Assembly: GCF_000731985.1 (NCBI RefSeq)
Contig: NZ_JNCS01000008.1
Location: 83,174 to 147,173 of the forward strand
Origin: Natrinema altunense
Lineage (GTDB): Archaea > Halobacteriota > Halobacteria > Halobacteriales > Natrialbaceae
DNA: 64,000 nt
Direction of reading: 5' to 3'
Both the position numbers and the translations under genes were made by a program. The notes beneath the pieces were generated by a model. It was not told the origin of the DNA. It did no database searches and was given only the letters and a program-made list of their open reading frames with translations. This document shows, one piece after another, positions 8,455 to 17,790 of the stretch. How positions within the stretch are numbered: the first letter of the stretch is position 1; each line of letters starts with the position of its first letter.

Positions 8455-8777
8455 TGGTTGTTCACCTCTCCTACACGTGGGCTCGCGCTCCCCTGCCGTC
8501 CGGGCACTGGGTACCCGTGCCGGGCCGATCCCGGCGGAAGTCCTGTGAAGCTAGGAGCATCATCAACCCCGCGTAGGGTGTACACTCGAATAGCGCTGCC
8601 CCCCTTAAAAGCGTGTTCAAACGGATGGCGAAGTGAGACACTTCCGCACGGGCCGGATCGTTCCGGATCTACGTACTGTTCGGATCGGTGTCAGTATTCG
8701 GCGGTCGTATTCGATCGGCCCGACCGAAACGGGTTCCACACCGACGACGCTGCCGAGGAGCAACCGGGCTCGAAAGC
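8455..8777. other. Long leader region of the L7Ae operon and intergenic DNA
   Basis: Bases 8455-8580 would be a 5' leader for L7Ae. They include self-complementary pieces (for example GGCAC and GTGCC around 8505-8522, with GGGTACCC in the loop). Bases 8611-8777 separate it from the oleate hydratase stop. No gene was seen. Confidence 0.4.
8605..8610 (-). promoter_or_regulatory. TATA box of the L7Ae operon
   Basis: CTTTTAAGGG on the minus strand is a strong haloarchaeal TATA box. It predicts a start site near 8580, about 126 nt before the L7Ae ATG. Confidence 0.5.
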
Positions 8778-10376
8778 TTATCTGAACGCGGCTTTCGCGG
8801 CTTCGACGAGGACCTCGGGTTCGTACTGATGGGTACTCACCGGCGGGACATCCCGGTCCACGTCCAGCAGGTCGTAGACGGCAGTCATCGCGGACCGCAC
8901 CGAATACTCGACGGTGAACACCACGTCCCGGGGCTGCTCGGCGAACTGTCCGATAAACGCCAAGTTGTTCGATCCCGGTGGGACGACGTCCGGCCGGTCG
9001 CCGGCGGTCCGCGGCATGAAGTGGCTCGTGATAAACGGCATGTTGCAGGGGATACAGTTCGCGTCCTCGAGAACGGACGGGAGTTCGTCGAGGTAACCGA
9101 GGTGGTAACAGAGTTCCTCGAGGATCTCCTCGCCGGTACAGTCTTCCATCTTTTTCTCGACGTGATTCCCCTCCTCTTCGGGGAACAGCCCGTATCCCCA
9201 GAAGACCTTCACGTCGTCGGGCTGGTCCGCGAAGTGGGGCTGGGCGGCGACGACGATGGACATCAACCAGTTCGACTCGGTGAAGGTGATCAACCCGTTT
9301 CCGGGCGCTTCGCCGGTGACCTCGACGATGTGCTCGAGGAGGTCGGGCTCGTGGAGCGTGACGGTGTACGACGGCCACTTCGTCTCCGGAACGTTGTCGG
9401 CGAACGCCGACGGTGTCCCGAACTCGGGGTTGTCCTCGACGATGTTCTTCCACAGTTCGAAGGACGCCCCCGTCGTGTTCAGTTCGGGCGCTTCGGTCAT
9501 CGATCCGAGATCCGAGCCGTCGGTCATCGACCCGTTGGTCACGAAGACGAGGTCGGTCGGATCGACGTCGATCGTCTCGGTGGACCCGTCCGACTCGTAG
9601 TGGATCGTTTCGACGGTCTTTCCCTCGCGGCCGGGTACGATATCCATGTCCGTCACTTCACAGCCGCTCCGGAACTCGACGCCGTGGTCTTCCAGCCACC
9701 GCCGAATGGGTCGGACCATCGAGTCGTACTGGTTGTACTTGGTCCGGTGGATCCCCTCCATGGTGTTCAGCCGGGGAAACTCGTGCATGAAACGGTGCAT
9801 GTACCGACGCATCTCCGCGACGCTGTGCCAGGGCTGGAAGGCGAACGTCGTGGCCCAGATGTACCAGAACGGCGTCTCGAAGAACGAGTCCGAAAACCAC
9901 TCTTCGATCCGCGTGTCACCCAGTTGTGCCTCGGGTGTCAACGCCAGTTGGAGTAACGAGAGTCGATGGTCCATTTCGAACCCGTACGACGAAACGTCGA
10001 GCACCTCCTGCTCGTCGCCCAGCAACCGTGCGACGGCGTACGTCTGGTGTGTCTCGTTGAACTCGTCCATCACGTCCTTGACCGACCGTTCCCGGTCCTC
10101 GAGCGACGGGATCGACTCCAACAGATCCCACGTACATTCGTAGGTCGGATAGTTGAACATCCGGCCGCCGCGAATGACGTACCCCTCCTCCGGCGAGCCG
10201 GCCCCGTCGAGCGCCCCGCCCATCACGTCCAGTTTCTCCAGCACGTGGACGTTCTCGCCCGGCAGTTCGCTGTCGCGAACGAGGAACGCGGCCCCGGCGA
10301 GGGAGGCGATCCCGCCGCCGACGAAGTATGCCTCCCGGTCGGAGCCGTCCCGCCGTCGGGTCCCGTCGTTACTCAT
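8778..10376 (-). CDS. Oleate hydratase (myosin-cross-reactive antigen family)
   Basis: This 532-residue flavoprotein starts with the FAD-binding YFVGGGIASLAGAAF and continues with GGRMFNYPTYECTWDL, the active-site loop that holds the conserved Glu in this family. It also has the typical FQPWHSVAEMRRYMHRFMHEF stretch (residues shared across members). The family adds water to cis-9 double bonds of free unsaturated fatty acids, giving 10-hydroxy fatty acids. That is odd in an archaeon with isoprenoid lipids, so scavenging or detoxifying environmental fatty acids is an inference. The gene stands alone, convergent with L7Ae's operon region on the same strand. Confidence 0.9.
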   Translation of the reverse strand: MSNDGTRRRDGSDREAYFVGGGIASLAGAAFLVRDSELPGENVHVLEKLDVMGGALDGAGSPEEGYVIRGGRMFNYPTYECTWDLLESIPSLEDRERSVKDVMDEFNETHQTYAVARLLGDEQEVLDVSSYGFEMDHRLSLLQLALTPEAQLGDTRIEEWFSDSFFETPFWYIWATTFAFQPWHSVAEMRRYMHRFMHEFPRLNTMEGIHRTKYNQYDSMVRPIRRWLEDHGVEFRSGCEVTDMDIVPGREGKTVETIHYESDGSTETIDVDPTDLVFVTNGSMTDGSDLGSMTEAPELNTTGASFELWKNIVEDNPEFGTPSAFADNVPETKWPSYTVTLHEPDLLEHIVEVTGEAPGNGLITFTESNWLMSIVVAAQPHFADQPDDVKVFWGYGLFPEEEGNHVEKKMEDCTGEEILEELCYHLGYLDELPSVLEDANCIPCNMPFITSHFMPRTAGDRPDVVPPGSNNLAFIGQFAEQPRDVVFTVEYSVRSAMTAVYDLLDVDRDVPPVSTHQYEPEVLVEAAKAAFR

Positions 10377-10681
10377 GCGACTCGTCCTCCGTGCTCTCGC
10401 CCGTCGTTTCGGTGTGTCGGTGTGGCCAGTACGCTTTCGTGTTGGTGTCCATCGCGAATCACATTAAGACAGTTGACACGAGCGGTATTGAATACGGTCC
10501 GTGATTCTCACGGACCTGAAATCATAAATCGATTATATATTTTCGGAGTCGACCGTCCTAATCGGCAGCGCCTCTCTGCAGCGTTTCACCGGCTCGGTAG
10601 CCGCACGACGGCCGTCGCCGGTCCCGGCGGCGGGGTCCGCGCATGCGAGATTAATTATATGCGAGCACACAAAGCGGCCCT
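10377..10681. other. Divergent promoter region between oleate hydratase and tmcA
   Basis: This 305-bp region is AT-rich from about 10460 to 10660. It holds a TATA box for tmcA at 10651-10660 and a CTTAAT box near 10463-10468 that could serve oleate hydratase with a leader of about 60 nt. A 27-codon frame on the minus strand (10452 down to 10369) overlaps the oleate hydratase ATG, but its status is doubtful. Confidence 0.45.
10651..10660 (+). promoter_or_regulatory. TATA box of tmcA
   Basis: TTAATTATAT lies about 26 bp before the ATG at 10682, which fits leaderless transcription and supports that start. Confidence 0.55.
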
Positions 10682-12970
10682 ATGAACGCGGATGCGGATG
10701 TCGTTTCACTCGCACGGGCACTCCACGCGGAAGCCGAGCGTGCCAACGAGCGACGGATGCTGGTTCTTGCGGGCAGCCGGAACCGCGGCTACGATCGTCT
10801 CGAGTCGATCCTCGATGCCCTCCCGGTCCCGATCACCGGCACGACGCTCGTCGGACCCGAGGATCGACTCCGGTGTGAACAGCGCCGACAGGTCGACGCG
10901 AGCGACCTCCTCGGGACCACGCGGGACGTCATCGCTGTCGACGGTCACGACGAACTCCAGCCGAACGCGCTCGGCAAAGTCACCGGCGCGGTCGACGGCG
11001 GTGGCCTCCTCGTCTTGCTGACGCCGCCGCTCGAGGCGTGGCCGGAGCGCCGCGGTGCGTTCGCCGACTCGCTGGCCGTCCCCCCATTCGACCTGGACGA
11101 CGTTACGGGGCGATTCAAACGCCGCCTCGTCCGGACGCTGCGGGCCCATCGTGGCATCGCGATCGTCGACCTCGAACGGGACCGATGCGAGGCCGACGGA
11201 CTCACCGACCCGGCCCCGCGGCTGGCGACGGAGCCCCCGACTCCGCCCTCGGACCACCGGTTTCCGACCGCCGCCTACGAGGCGTGTCTCACGGCCGATC
11301 AGGTCGACGCCGTCGCCGCCTTCGAGTCGCTTCGCGGGACCGAGCGGGCCGTCGTGCTCGAGGCCGATCGCGGCCGCGGGAAGTCGAGCGCCGCCGGGCT
11401 GGCCGCGGGAGCGGTCGCCCTCGACGGCGAGGACGTGCTGGTAACCGCTCCCGCCGCCCGGAACGTCGCGGAACTGTTCGATCGCGCGGGAGCGCTCTGT
11501 GAGCGACTCGGGGGTGACGCCGCGACCGTCGATTCCCGTCAGATCGAGACGGCCGCCGGCGGTTCGATCGAATTCCGCGAGCCGACCGCGGCCGTCGACA
11601 CCCTCGAGTCGGCCGACATCGTCATCGTCGACGAGGCCGCGGCATTGCCAGTCGCGACGCTCGAGTCGCTGCTCGCGGCCGACCGGATCGCCTTCGCGAC
11701 GACAATCCACGGCTACGAGGGCGCGGGGCGGGGCTTCTCGGTCCGATTCCGGGACCGACTCGCAGAGAGCGATCACGCGGTCACCGACTGTACGCTGGTC
11801 GAGCCGATCCGGTACGCGGCGGGCGACCCCGTAGAGGTGTGGGCCTTCCGCGCACTGTTGCTCGACGCCCGGCCGCCGGTCGACCAGCTCGTGACCGACG
11901 CCACGCCCGAGACGGTCGAGTACCGGCGACTCGAGCCCGACGCGCTGCTCGCGGACGAGCGACTGCTCCGAGAGGCGTTCGGCCTGCTCGTCCTCGCCCA
12001 CTACCGGACCGAACCGAACGACCTCGCGCGCCTGCTCGATGCACCCAACCTCACTGCCCGCGCGTTACTCCACGACGGCCACGTCGTTAGCGTCGCCTTG
12101 CTCGCTCGCGAGGGGGGCCTGCCCGCGGACACTCGCGCGATGATGTACGAGGGCGGCCGCGTCCGCGGCAACATGCTCCCGGACGTGCTGACGAGCCAGT
12201 TGCGCGACGAGGCGGCGAGCGAACTCGTCGGCCGTCGCGTCGTCCGGATCGCAACCCACCACGCGGCCCGCTCGCGGGGCTTCGGCTCGCACCTGCTCGA
12301 GCGCATCCGCACGGAGTTCGCCGCCGGGAGCGGTGACGACGACGACGCCGCCGGCGTCGACTGGCTGGGAACCGGCTTCGGCGCGACGCCCGGCCTCCTC
12401 GAGTTCTGGCGCGAGAACGACTACCGGACGGTCCACGTCTCGACGACGCGCAACGACGCCAGCGGCGAGTACTCCGCGCTCATGCTCGCGCCGACAAGCG
12501 ACGAGGGCCGGGCGCTTCACGACCGGCACGCCGACTGGTTCGTCCGCCGGGTCGCCGCGCTCAGTTCGGACGCGCTCGACGACCTCGCGCCCGACGTCGC
12601 TCGAGCGCTCCTCCGAAGCGTCGACGCCGACGCCGGCCCGCCGCTCTCGATAACGGCCCACGAGTGGCGGGTCGTCGCGGGTGCCGCCTACGGCCCGGGA
12701 CTGTTCGACGTCGATCCCGGGCCGTTCAGGGACCTCGTCGTCCGCTACCTCGTCGACGATCCCGACACCGTCTCCCTGACGGACCGCGAGGAGCGGTTGC
12801 TGGTCCTGCGTGCCCTCCAGGGCCACGGCTGGGAGACGGTCGCGGACCGCCTCGGGTACCACTCCACGGGACAGTGTATGCGGGCGCTCGGCGACGCGTT
12901 CTGTCCGCTGGTCGACCACTACGGACCCGACGCGGCGCTCGAGGTGCGAGCGCGATTCGTCGACGAGTAA
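10682..12970 (+). CDS. tmcA: tRNA(Met) cytidine acetyltransferase TmcA
   Basis: The 762-residue protein has the TmcA architecture: an N-terminal domain, an RNA-helicase-like ATPase module with Walker A EADRGRGKSSAAGLAAG (about residues 226-242) and Walker B VIVDEAAALP, then a GNAT acetyltransferase part with RIATHHAARSRGFGSHLLE, and a C-terminal tail. It uses acetyl-CoA and ATP to make N4-acetylcytidine; in archaea this family modifies tRNA and, in some species, many other RNAs. Length fits. It is transcribed alone from its own promoter, divergent from oleate hydratase. Confidence 0.93.
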   Translation: MNADADVVSLARALHAEAERANERRMLVLAGSRNRGYDRLESILDALPVPITGTTLVGPEDRLRCEQRRQVDASDLLGTTRDVIAVDGHDELQPNALGKVTGAVDGGGLLVLLTPPLEAWPERRGAFADSLAVPPFDLDDVTGRFKRRLVRTLRAHRGIAIVDLERDRCEADGLTDPAPRLATEPPTPPSDHRFPTAAYEACLTADQVDAVAAFESLRGTERAVVLEADRGRGKSSAAGLAAGAVALDGEDVLVTAPAARNVAELFDRAGALCERLGGDAATVDSRQIETAAGGSIEFREPTAAVDTLESADIVIVDEAAALPVATLESLLAADRIAFATTIHGYEGAGRGFSVRFRDRLAESDHAVTDCTLVEPIRYAAGDPVEVWAFRALLLDARPPVDQLVTDATPETVEYRRLEPDALLADERLLREAFGLLVLAHYRTEPNDLARLLDAPNLTARALLHDGHVVSVALLAREGGLPADTRAMMYEGGRVRGNMLPDVLTSQLRDEAASELVGRRVVRIATHHAARSRGFGSHLLERIRTEFAAGSGDDDDAAGVDWLGTGFGATPGLLEFWRENDYRTVHVSTTRNDASGEYSALMLAPTSDEGRALHDRHADWFVRRVAALSSDALDDLAPDVARALLRSVDADAGPPLSITAHEWRVVAGAAYGPGLFDVDPGPFRDLVVRYLVDDPDTVSLTDREERLLVLRALQGHGWETVADRLGYHSTGQCMRALGDAFCPLVDHYGPDAALEVRARFVDE

Positions 12971-13056
12971 TCGCCCGTGGCCGTCCGAACCGGAACGCGG
13001 CAGGCAGTGGCGCACGCCGATTGCGGTGTGCCGCTGGCTCCATCTCGAGCGCCGGC

Positions 13057-13797
13057 TCAGAACAGCCGTCGGAGCAGCCACTCCGGAGCGAGAGCCACGA
13101 GCCACGCGATGGCCCGCCATCGCCGCGTCACGTAGGCGTGAGCCCGCTTGTGACGGATCGCTCGAGCGATCTGCTCGGCTGCCGTCTCGGGCGAACACTC
13201 CCAGAAGCCGCCAAGCGAGAGCTTAGTGTCGACGAACCCCGGCTCGATGGTCGTGATCGTCACGTCGGTGTCCCGATCACCCACTCGATAGCGAAGTCCC
13301 TCGAGATACCTCGAGACGTAGGCCTTGGAGGCGTTGTACGCCGGCGCGTCGCCGTTACCGACGTGGGCCGCGACCGACGAAATCCCCACGAGATGGCCGT
13401 CGGTCCCGCTTGCGGTCCCCGACTCGCGCTCGAAGTAGGTCATCGCCGCCGTTGCGAGGGCGGTAAAACCGCCCACGTTGACGGCGACCGTCTGCCGTTC
13501 GGGCTCCCACTCGAGGTCCGGATTGACTGTCGCGACCCCGGCGCTGATAACGACGAGGTCGACCGACGGCATCGCCTCGGCCAGTTCGAAAAAGCGGTCT
13601 CGAGCCTCCGCGGAGTCGGTGACATCCATCGCCGCGACGTACGATTTGGTCGGCAGGTCCGCGCCGACCTCCTGCAGTCGCTCCATCCGCCGTGCCGTCA
13701 GGCCGATCTCGTAGCCGTCCGCCGCGAGTCGCCGGGCCAGCGCTTCCCCGATGCCCGACGACGCGCCGACGATGATCGCACCGCGAGCGTTTGCCAT
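13057..13797 (-). CDS. SDR family NAD(P)-dependent oxidoreductase
   Basis: This 246-residue short-chain dehydrogenase has the cofactor motif GASSGIGEAL just after the start, the catalytic Ser in VGISSVAAHVG and the YNASK catalytic Tyr/Lys pair. The ATG at 13797 places the first beta strand directly after MANARGA and lies 25 bp downstream of a CATTAGG box (13822-13829), so it is preferred to the ATG at 13821. A hydrophobic C terminus with WLVALAPEWLLRRLF suggests membrane association. The substrate is unknown. It is divergent from the DUF456 gene. Confidence 0.88.
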   Translation of the reverse strand: MANARGAIIVGASSGIGEALARRLAADGYEIGLTARRMERLQEVGADLPTKSYVAAMDVTDSAEARDRFFELAEAMPSVDLVVISAGVATVNPDLEWEPERQTVAVNVGGFTALATAAMTYFERESGTASGTDGHLVGISSVAAHVGNGDAPAYNASKAYVSRYLEGLRYRVGDRDTDVTITTIEPGFVDTKLSLGGFWECSPETAAEQIARAIRHKRAHAYVTRRWRAIAWLVALAPEWLLRRLF

Positions 13798-13873
13798 AGC
13801 CACACGTTCGGAGGGAGCCACCTAATGCTACTGAAGGCGGTAGGCCTTTGCCGCGGTCAGTCGTGCCCCCGAT

Positions 13874-14359
13874 ATGGTCGATGCCGTTCTCGTCGTCGCC
13901 ATCGCGTTGCTCGTGGGGGCAATCGTCGGCGCAGCCGTCCCGATGGTGCCAAGCGGCCTGCTCTCGCTGGCTGGCCTCGTCGTCTACTGGGTGGGAGCCG
14001 GAGCCGCGGAACTGAGCGCGCTCACCTTCGCCGTCCTCGTCTTCATCGCCGTCGTCACCGCCCTCGTAGAGTTCTTCGGCGGCTCGATCGCTGCCCGGGC
14101 CGGCGGCGCGTCCTGGCTGACCACCGCCGTCGCCGCCGTCGTCGGTCTCCTCTTGATGGTCGTCACCGGCCCGCTGGGGCTGCTCGCCGGCCTCTTCGGG
14201 ACCGTTTTCGCCCTCGAGTTCGTCCGAAAGGGGGAACTCGAGGGCAGCGCGCGCTCGGCGGTCTACACGACCGTCGGGACCCTGGCGTCGACGGCGGTCC
14301 AGGTCCTGCTGACGGCGTCGATCCTGCTCGGGTTCGTCGTCGCCGTTTTCCTGCTCTGA
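13874..14359 (+). CDS. DUF456 family membrane protein
   Basis: This 161-residue protein is almost entirely hydrophobic, with about four to five membrane segments, and has the DUF456 hallmark MVPSGLLSLAGLVVYW near the start and a charged break EFVRKGELEGSAR before the last two helices. No reaction is known for the family. It is divergent from the SDR gene, and a tiny putative zinc protein follows it in the same direction after 43 bp. Confidence 0.8.
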   Translation: MVDAVLVVAIALLVGAIVGAAVPMVPSGLLSLAGLVVYWVGAGAAELSALTFAVLVFIAVVTALVEFFGGSIAARAGGASWLTTAVAAVVGLLLMVVTGPLGLLAGLFGTVFALEFVRKGELEGSARSAVYTTVGTLASTAVQVLLTASILLGFVVAVFLL

Positions 14360-14402
14360 GCACCGGAAAGACTGAATCCGCGAGCGGCGTTTACGCGACC
14401 GA

Positions 14403-14567
14403 ATGGAGTGTTCCGAGTCCGACTGCGAGCGTCCAGCCGCGGTCGAGTTACATGTACCCTGGGACGAGAACCGGCTCGTCTGTGCCGCCCACGCCCGCGT
14501 GCTGGGTCAACGGGACGGTATCGTCGCGGACCCGCTTCCCGACCGGAGCGAGGACTTGCTCGAGTGA
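14403..14567 (+). CDS. Small putative zinc-binding protein, 54 residues
   Basis: The frame encodes MECSESDCERPAAVEL, a middle with LVCAAHARV, and an acidic end. Cys3, Cys8, Cys27 and His30 could coordinate one zinc. Codons follow the strong GC3 bias of real genes here. It begins 43 bp after the DUF456 gene and ends 20 bp before the flippase-like gene's stop on the other strand. Haloarchaea encode many such tiny zinc proteins; none can be named from this sequence. The function is unknown. Confidence 0.6.
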   Translation: MECSESDCERPAAVELHVPWDENRLVCAAHARVLGQRDGIVADPLPDRSEDLLE

Positions 14568-14587
14568 GATCGCGTCGCCGGGCGCGG

Positions 14588-15709
14588 CTACTGGCGGCGG
14601 ACGACGGCCAGCGCCGCGAGTCCGCCGACGACGACCGCGAACCAGTAGGTAGTCAGCCGATAGAGGAGCGCGACCGCGTAGGCGTTCGCCGAGGACAGGC
14701 CGACCAGGGCGACGAGGAGCGCGGTCAGCGCGACTTCGATGCTTCCGAGCCCGCCCGGCGAGGGAACGTATCCGGCGAGCATGCTCGCCGAGACGGCAAA
14801 CGAGACGACGACGGGGTCGACGGTCAGCCCGAGCGCGCGCCCGGCGAGGAACAGCGGGAGGACGAACAGCGTCCAGCCGAGCACGGAGAACGCGAACGCC
14901 CACCCGAGCGCTCGAGGGTCGGCGGCGAGCCGATCGAACGCCGCCCGCAGCTCTGCCAGCCGCTCTCGAACGCCGTCGACCGTCAGCCTGGGGACCAGTC
15001 GGCCGATCGGTGCCACCAGTTTCGTCAGCGACCGTTCGACGGTCGCCCGGAACCGAATCGCGACCGTCGCGACCGCCAGTACGCCCGCGGCCGCGACGAC
15101 CAGCCCGCCGGCGACCGGCGCGAGCGCGGTCGGGAGTTCGGATCGCCAGACGAGGACGCCCAGGCTGAGAAGCGCCATCCCGACCGACGCGATCAGGTTC
15201 AGCAGATCCGCGGTGACGACGCTCGCGAGGCTTTCCTCGTAGCTCGCCGCCGTTTCGCGGGAGAGCACGTACGCGATGAACGGCTCGCCGCCCGCCTGTC
15301 CCATCGGCGTGACGTAGTTGGCAAACGTCGCCGCCGCGTAGGTCACGAGCAGCGTCCGATACGACTCGTCGACGCCGGTAACGCCGAGAATGACCTGCCA
15401 ACTGCGCGTCCAGAGACAGAGACACAGACACATCGAGCAACAGGCCGCGAGGAGCCACCCAGGACTGGCCGTCGCGAGCGCACCTCGCACTTCGTCGACG
15501 CCGACGCCCGCGGCGATGACTGCCAGCAGCACGCCCGCGACGGCGAATCCGGCGGCGATCCGTCCCACTTGCGACCGGGACACGCCGCTCGGGGTCTCCT
15601 CGGTCGCCGTCACGGGTCGCGGGCGGTCGCGCCCTGTGGTCGGTTCGATCGGCGGGGCCGGGCGACCTCGAGACCGCGCCGCGTTGCTGCGATCGAACGC
15701 CCCGTACAT
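14588..15709 (-). CDS. Lysylphosphatidylglycerol synthase TM-like/flippase-like membrane protein (UPF0104)
   Basis: This protein of up to 373 residues has a Pro/Arg-rich hydrophilic head (1-45) and then about eight membrane helices, with the family pieces ATFANYVTPMGQAGGEPFIAY and PSPGGLGSIEVALTALLV. The family includes the integral-membrane part of bacterial lysyl-PG synthases and archaeal proteins linked to dolichol-phosphate sugar transfer such as AglD. No aminoacyl-transfer domain is present, so a lipid flippase-like role is likelier. The start is uncertain because no clear promoter box is seen. Confidence 0.8.
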   Translation of the reverse strand: MYGAFDRSNAARSRGRPAPPIEPTTGRDRPRPVTATEETPSGVSRSQVGRIAAGFAVAGVLLAVIAAGVGVDEVRGALATASPGWLLAACCSMCLCLCLWTRSWQVILGVTGVDESYRTLLVTYAAATFANYVTPMGQAGGEPFIAYVLSRETAASYEESLASVVTADLLNLIASVGMALLSLGVLVWRSELPTALAPVAGGLVVAAAGVLAVATVAIRFRATVERSLTKLVAPIGRLVPRLTVDGVRERLAELRAAFDRLAADPRALGWAFAFSVLGWTLFVLPLFLAGRALGLTVDPVVVSFAVSASMLAGYVPSPGGLGSIEVALTALLVALVGLSSANAYAVALLYRLTTYWFAVVVGGLAALAVVRRQ

Positions 15710-15841
15710 CCGTCGGCGATGCCGTCGCTGGTCGAACTCTCGCAGCCGACTATCGGCGGCCGTGACATGTTCTACTACCCGTGACTGAGGGCGGCAGTAC
15801 GGTTCTTTCGGTGCGCGTCCGGCGGCGGCGCGGGCGGGACG

Positions 15842-17581
15842 TCAGGGGTGTGCGTAGTACGCGACCGTCTCCGCGTCCTCGCCGTCTCCCTGCCGGTCGA
15901 TCCGCGCGAACCCGACCCGCTCGAACTGGACCATGTCGTCGGCCACGAGGTCGCCGACGCCGGGTTCGGCGTGCCCCGTCACGTCGCCGTCCATCGTTCG
16001 CATCCGGACCGGGACGCTCCCGTCGGCGGGCACCCAGTGGACGACGTCGACGCCGCCCTCCCGGACCACGTCGATGTCGTCGGCGGTGTACCGGAGGACG
16101 CCGTCGTCGAACCGGAAACAGCCGAACCCTTTCAGCCAGATGCGCTGTTCCCCGTTCCCGTCCGCGTCGGGAATGTCCCCGGCCTCGAGCATGACGGAGT
16201 CACCGACGGGAATCTCGCGAACCCCGCGGTCCTCGTGGTTAGGGTGCAGCGGCGGGGTCGCTTCGGCGGGCGGGTCCCCGGCGAGGGGGACCTGATTGCC
16301 GTCGCGGACGAAAAAGCGGCGGTCGGTCTCCTCGTCGATCAGCTCCCGGTTGTTCGCGTAGATCGAACTCATCGCGAGGTCGACGTCGGTGGTCGAGGTG
16401 CCGAGGCCGGTCATCGCCTCGACGATCGCCTCGCCACGGATGCCCCGCCGGCGCAGGCTCTTGAGCGTCGGCGCTCGCGGGTCGTCCCAGTCGTCGAGTT
16501 TCCCCTCGTCGATCAGTTCCGAAATGGTCGACGTGCTCATCTTCACGTCGTAGTCGTCGAGCTGAACGTGGCCCCAGTGGACCACTTCGGGGTACTCCCA
16601 GTCGAAGTAGTCGTAGACGAACCGTTGGCGCTTCGCGGAGTCCTGGAGATCGATCCCGCGGATGATGTGGGTGATTCCGATCAGGTGGTCGTCGACCCCC
16701 GACTGGAAGTCGAGCATCGGCCAGCAGCGGTACTCGCTTGCCTCCTCGCGGGGGTGTGGCGTGTCGATCATCCGGAAGGCGACCCAGTCGCGCAGCGCCG
16801 GGTTCTTGTGTTCGATGTCGGTCTTGACCCGCAGCACCATCTCGCCGCTACTGTACTCCCCAGCGATCATGGCCTCGAACTCCTCCGTAACGGTCTCTCC
16901 GTCTTTGTCACGGTGCGGGCAGGGCTCGCCCGAATTCTTCAGCTCCGAGAACGCCTCGCCCGAACACGAGCAGGTGTAGGCCCCGCCCATCTCGATCAGG
17001 TCGCGGGCGTGGTCGTAGTACGTCTCGAGCCGGTCACTTGCCTTGTAGGTCGCGTCGGGTTCGAAGCCGAGGTAGTCGAGATCGTCGAGGATCGCGTCGT
17101 AGGCCTCGATATCCGGCCGTTTGGTCTCCGGATCGGTGTCGTCGAACCGGACGCAGAACCACCCATCGTAGCGCTCGCGATAGGTGCCGATGACGGCGGG
17201 CATCCGAGCGTGGCCGACGTGCCACGGGCCGTTCGGATTCGGGGCACACCGCATTCGGATCTCGTCGTACTCGTCGGCGTTAGGCAGGTCCGGCAGATCG
17301 TGTTCGTCTTCCTCCTCTTCGGCCTCGATCTCGGCGAGTTCCTCGGGTGCGAGGTCCTCGAGACGGGCCCGTTTCTCCTCGTAGTCGAGGTCGTTGACGC
17401 GACCCACGACGCCGCCGACGATGCCGGGGACGGCGTCGGAGTGCTCGCGGAAGGCCGGATTGTCGCCCATCAGCGGCCCCATCACGGCACCGACCGCGGC
17501 GTCGCTCTCGTGTTTGACGGCGTTCAACAGCGCGTGCTTCTCGGCTTCGCGCTCGACGCGCTCGCGTAACTCGTCTTCCAT
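15842..17581 (-). CDS. gltX: Glutamyl-tRNA synthetase (archaeal type)
   Basis: This class I synthetase of 579 residues has the HIGH-like motif PNGPWHVGHAR near residue 115 and the KMSKS-like motif DVKMSTS near 350, followed by a beta-barrel anticodon-binding domain as in GlnRS and archaeal GluRS. It charges tRNA-Glu, and in archaea also the tRNA-Gln later amidated by GatDE. The frame stays open to 17686, but MEDELRERVE at 17581 matches the family start. An acidic run EAEEEEDEHD precedes the catalytic domain. It is downstream of idsA on the same strand, gap about 209 bp. Confidence 0.95.
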   Translation of the reverse strand: MEDELRERVEREAEKHALLNAVKHESDAAVGAVMGPLMGDNPAFREHSDAVPGIVGGVVGRVNDLDYEEKRARLEDLAPEELAEIEAEEEEDEHDLPDLPNADEYDEIRMRCAPNPNGPWHVGHARMPAVIGTYRERYDGWFCVRFDDTDPETKRPDIEAYDAILDDLDYLGFEPDATYKASDRLETYYDHARDLIEMGGAYTCSCSGEAFSELKNSGEPCPHRDKDGETVTEEFEAMIAGEYSSGEMVLRVKTDIEHKNPALRDWVAFRMIDTPHPREEASEYRCWPMLDFQSGVDDHLIGITHIIRGIDLQDSAKRQRFVYDYFDWEYPEVVHWGHVQLDDYDVKMSTSTISELIDEGKLDDWDDPRAPTLKSLRRRGIRGEAIVEAMTGLGTSTTDVDLAMSSIYANNRELIDEETDRRFFVRDGNQVPLAGDPPAEATPPLHPNHEDRGVREIPVGDSVMLEAGDIPDADGNGEQRIWLKGFGCFRFDDGVLRYTADDIDVVREGGVDVVHWVPADGSVPVRMRTMDGDVTGHAEPGVGDLVADDMVQFERVGFARIDRQGDGEDAETVAYYAHP

Positions 17582-17790
17582 TACCGAGCGGTATTCGCGC
17601 CCGGCCCAAAACCCTCGCGATTCGGGGTGTCCTTCCGTTCCGCGTTCGCAGTCGAACACCCTCGTTTCGGCCCACTTGCCGAGCATCGCCGTCGGGTCGT
17701 ACCAGCGAGACGCTACGCGTCACACGCGTCGCGACGGGCAGTCGAAAAACGGTGCGGTCAGCCTGTCGACCGGCCCGACTGCGCCGGTTC

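Noticed and set aside
8455..8580. A classical kink-turn or C/D box in the L7Ae leader
   Set aside because: A box-C-like TTGATGA is present, but no partner CTGA was found, so only a general structured leader is reported.
10369..10452. 27-codon minus-strand frame before oleate hydratase
   Set aside because: Its stop overlaps the next ATG, but a TATA-like box lies only 12 bp before its start, too close, and it has no known relatives.
12664..14652. 662-residue frame on the plus strand through the end of tmcA, the SDR and DUF456 regions
   Set aside because: It overlaps real genes on both strands and has an Arg-rich, unstructured composition.
15848..17569. 573-residue frame opposite gltX
   Set aside because: It is antisense to the glutamyl-tRNA synthetase; high GC keeps the opposite strand open.
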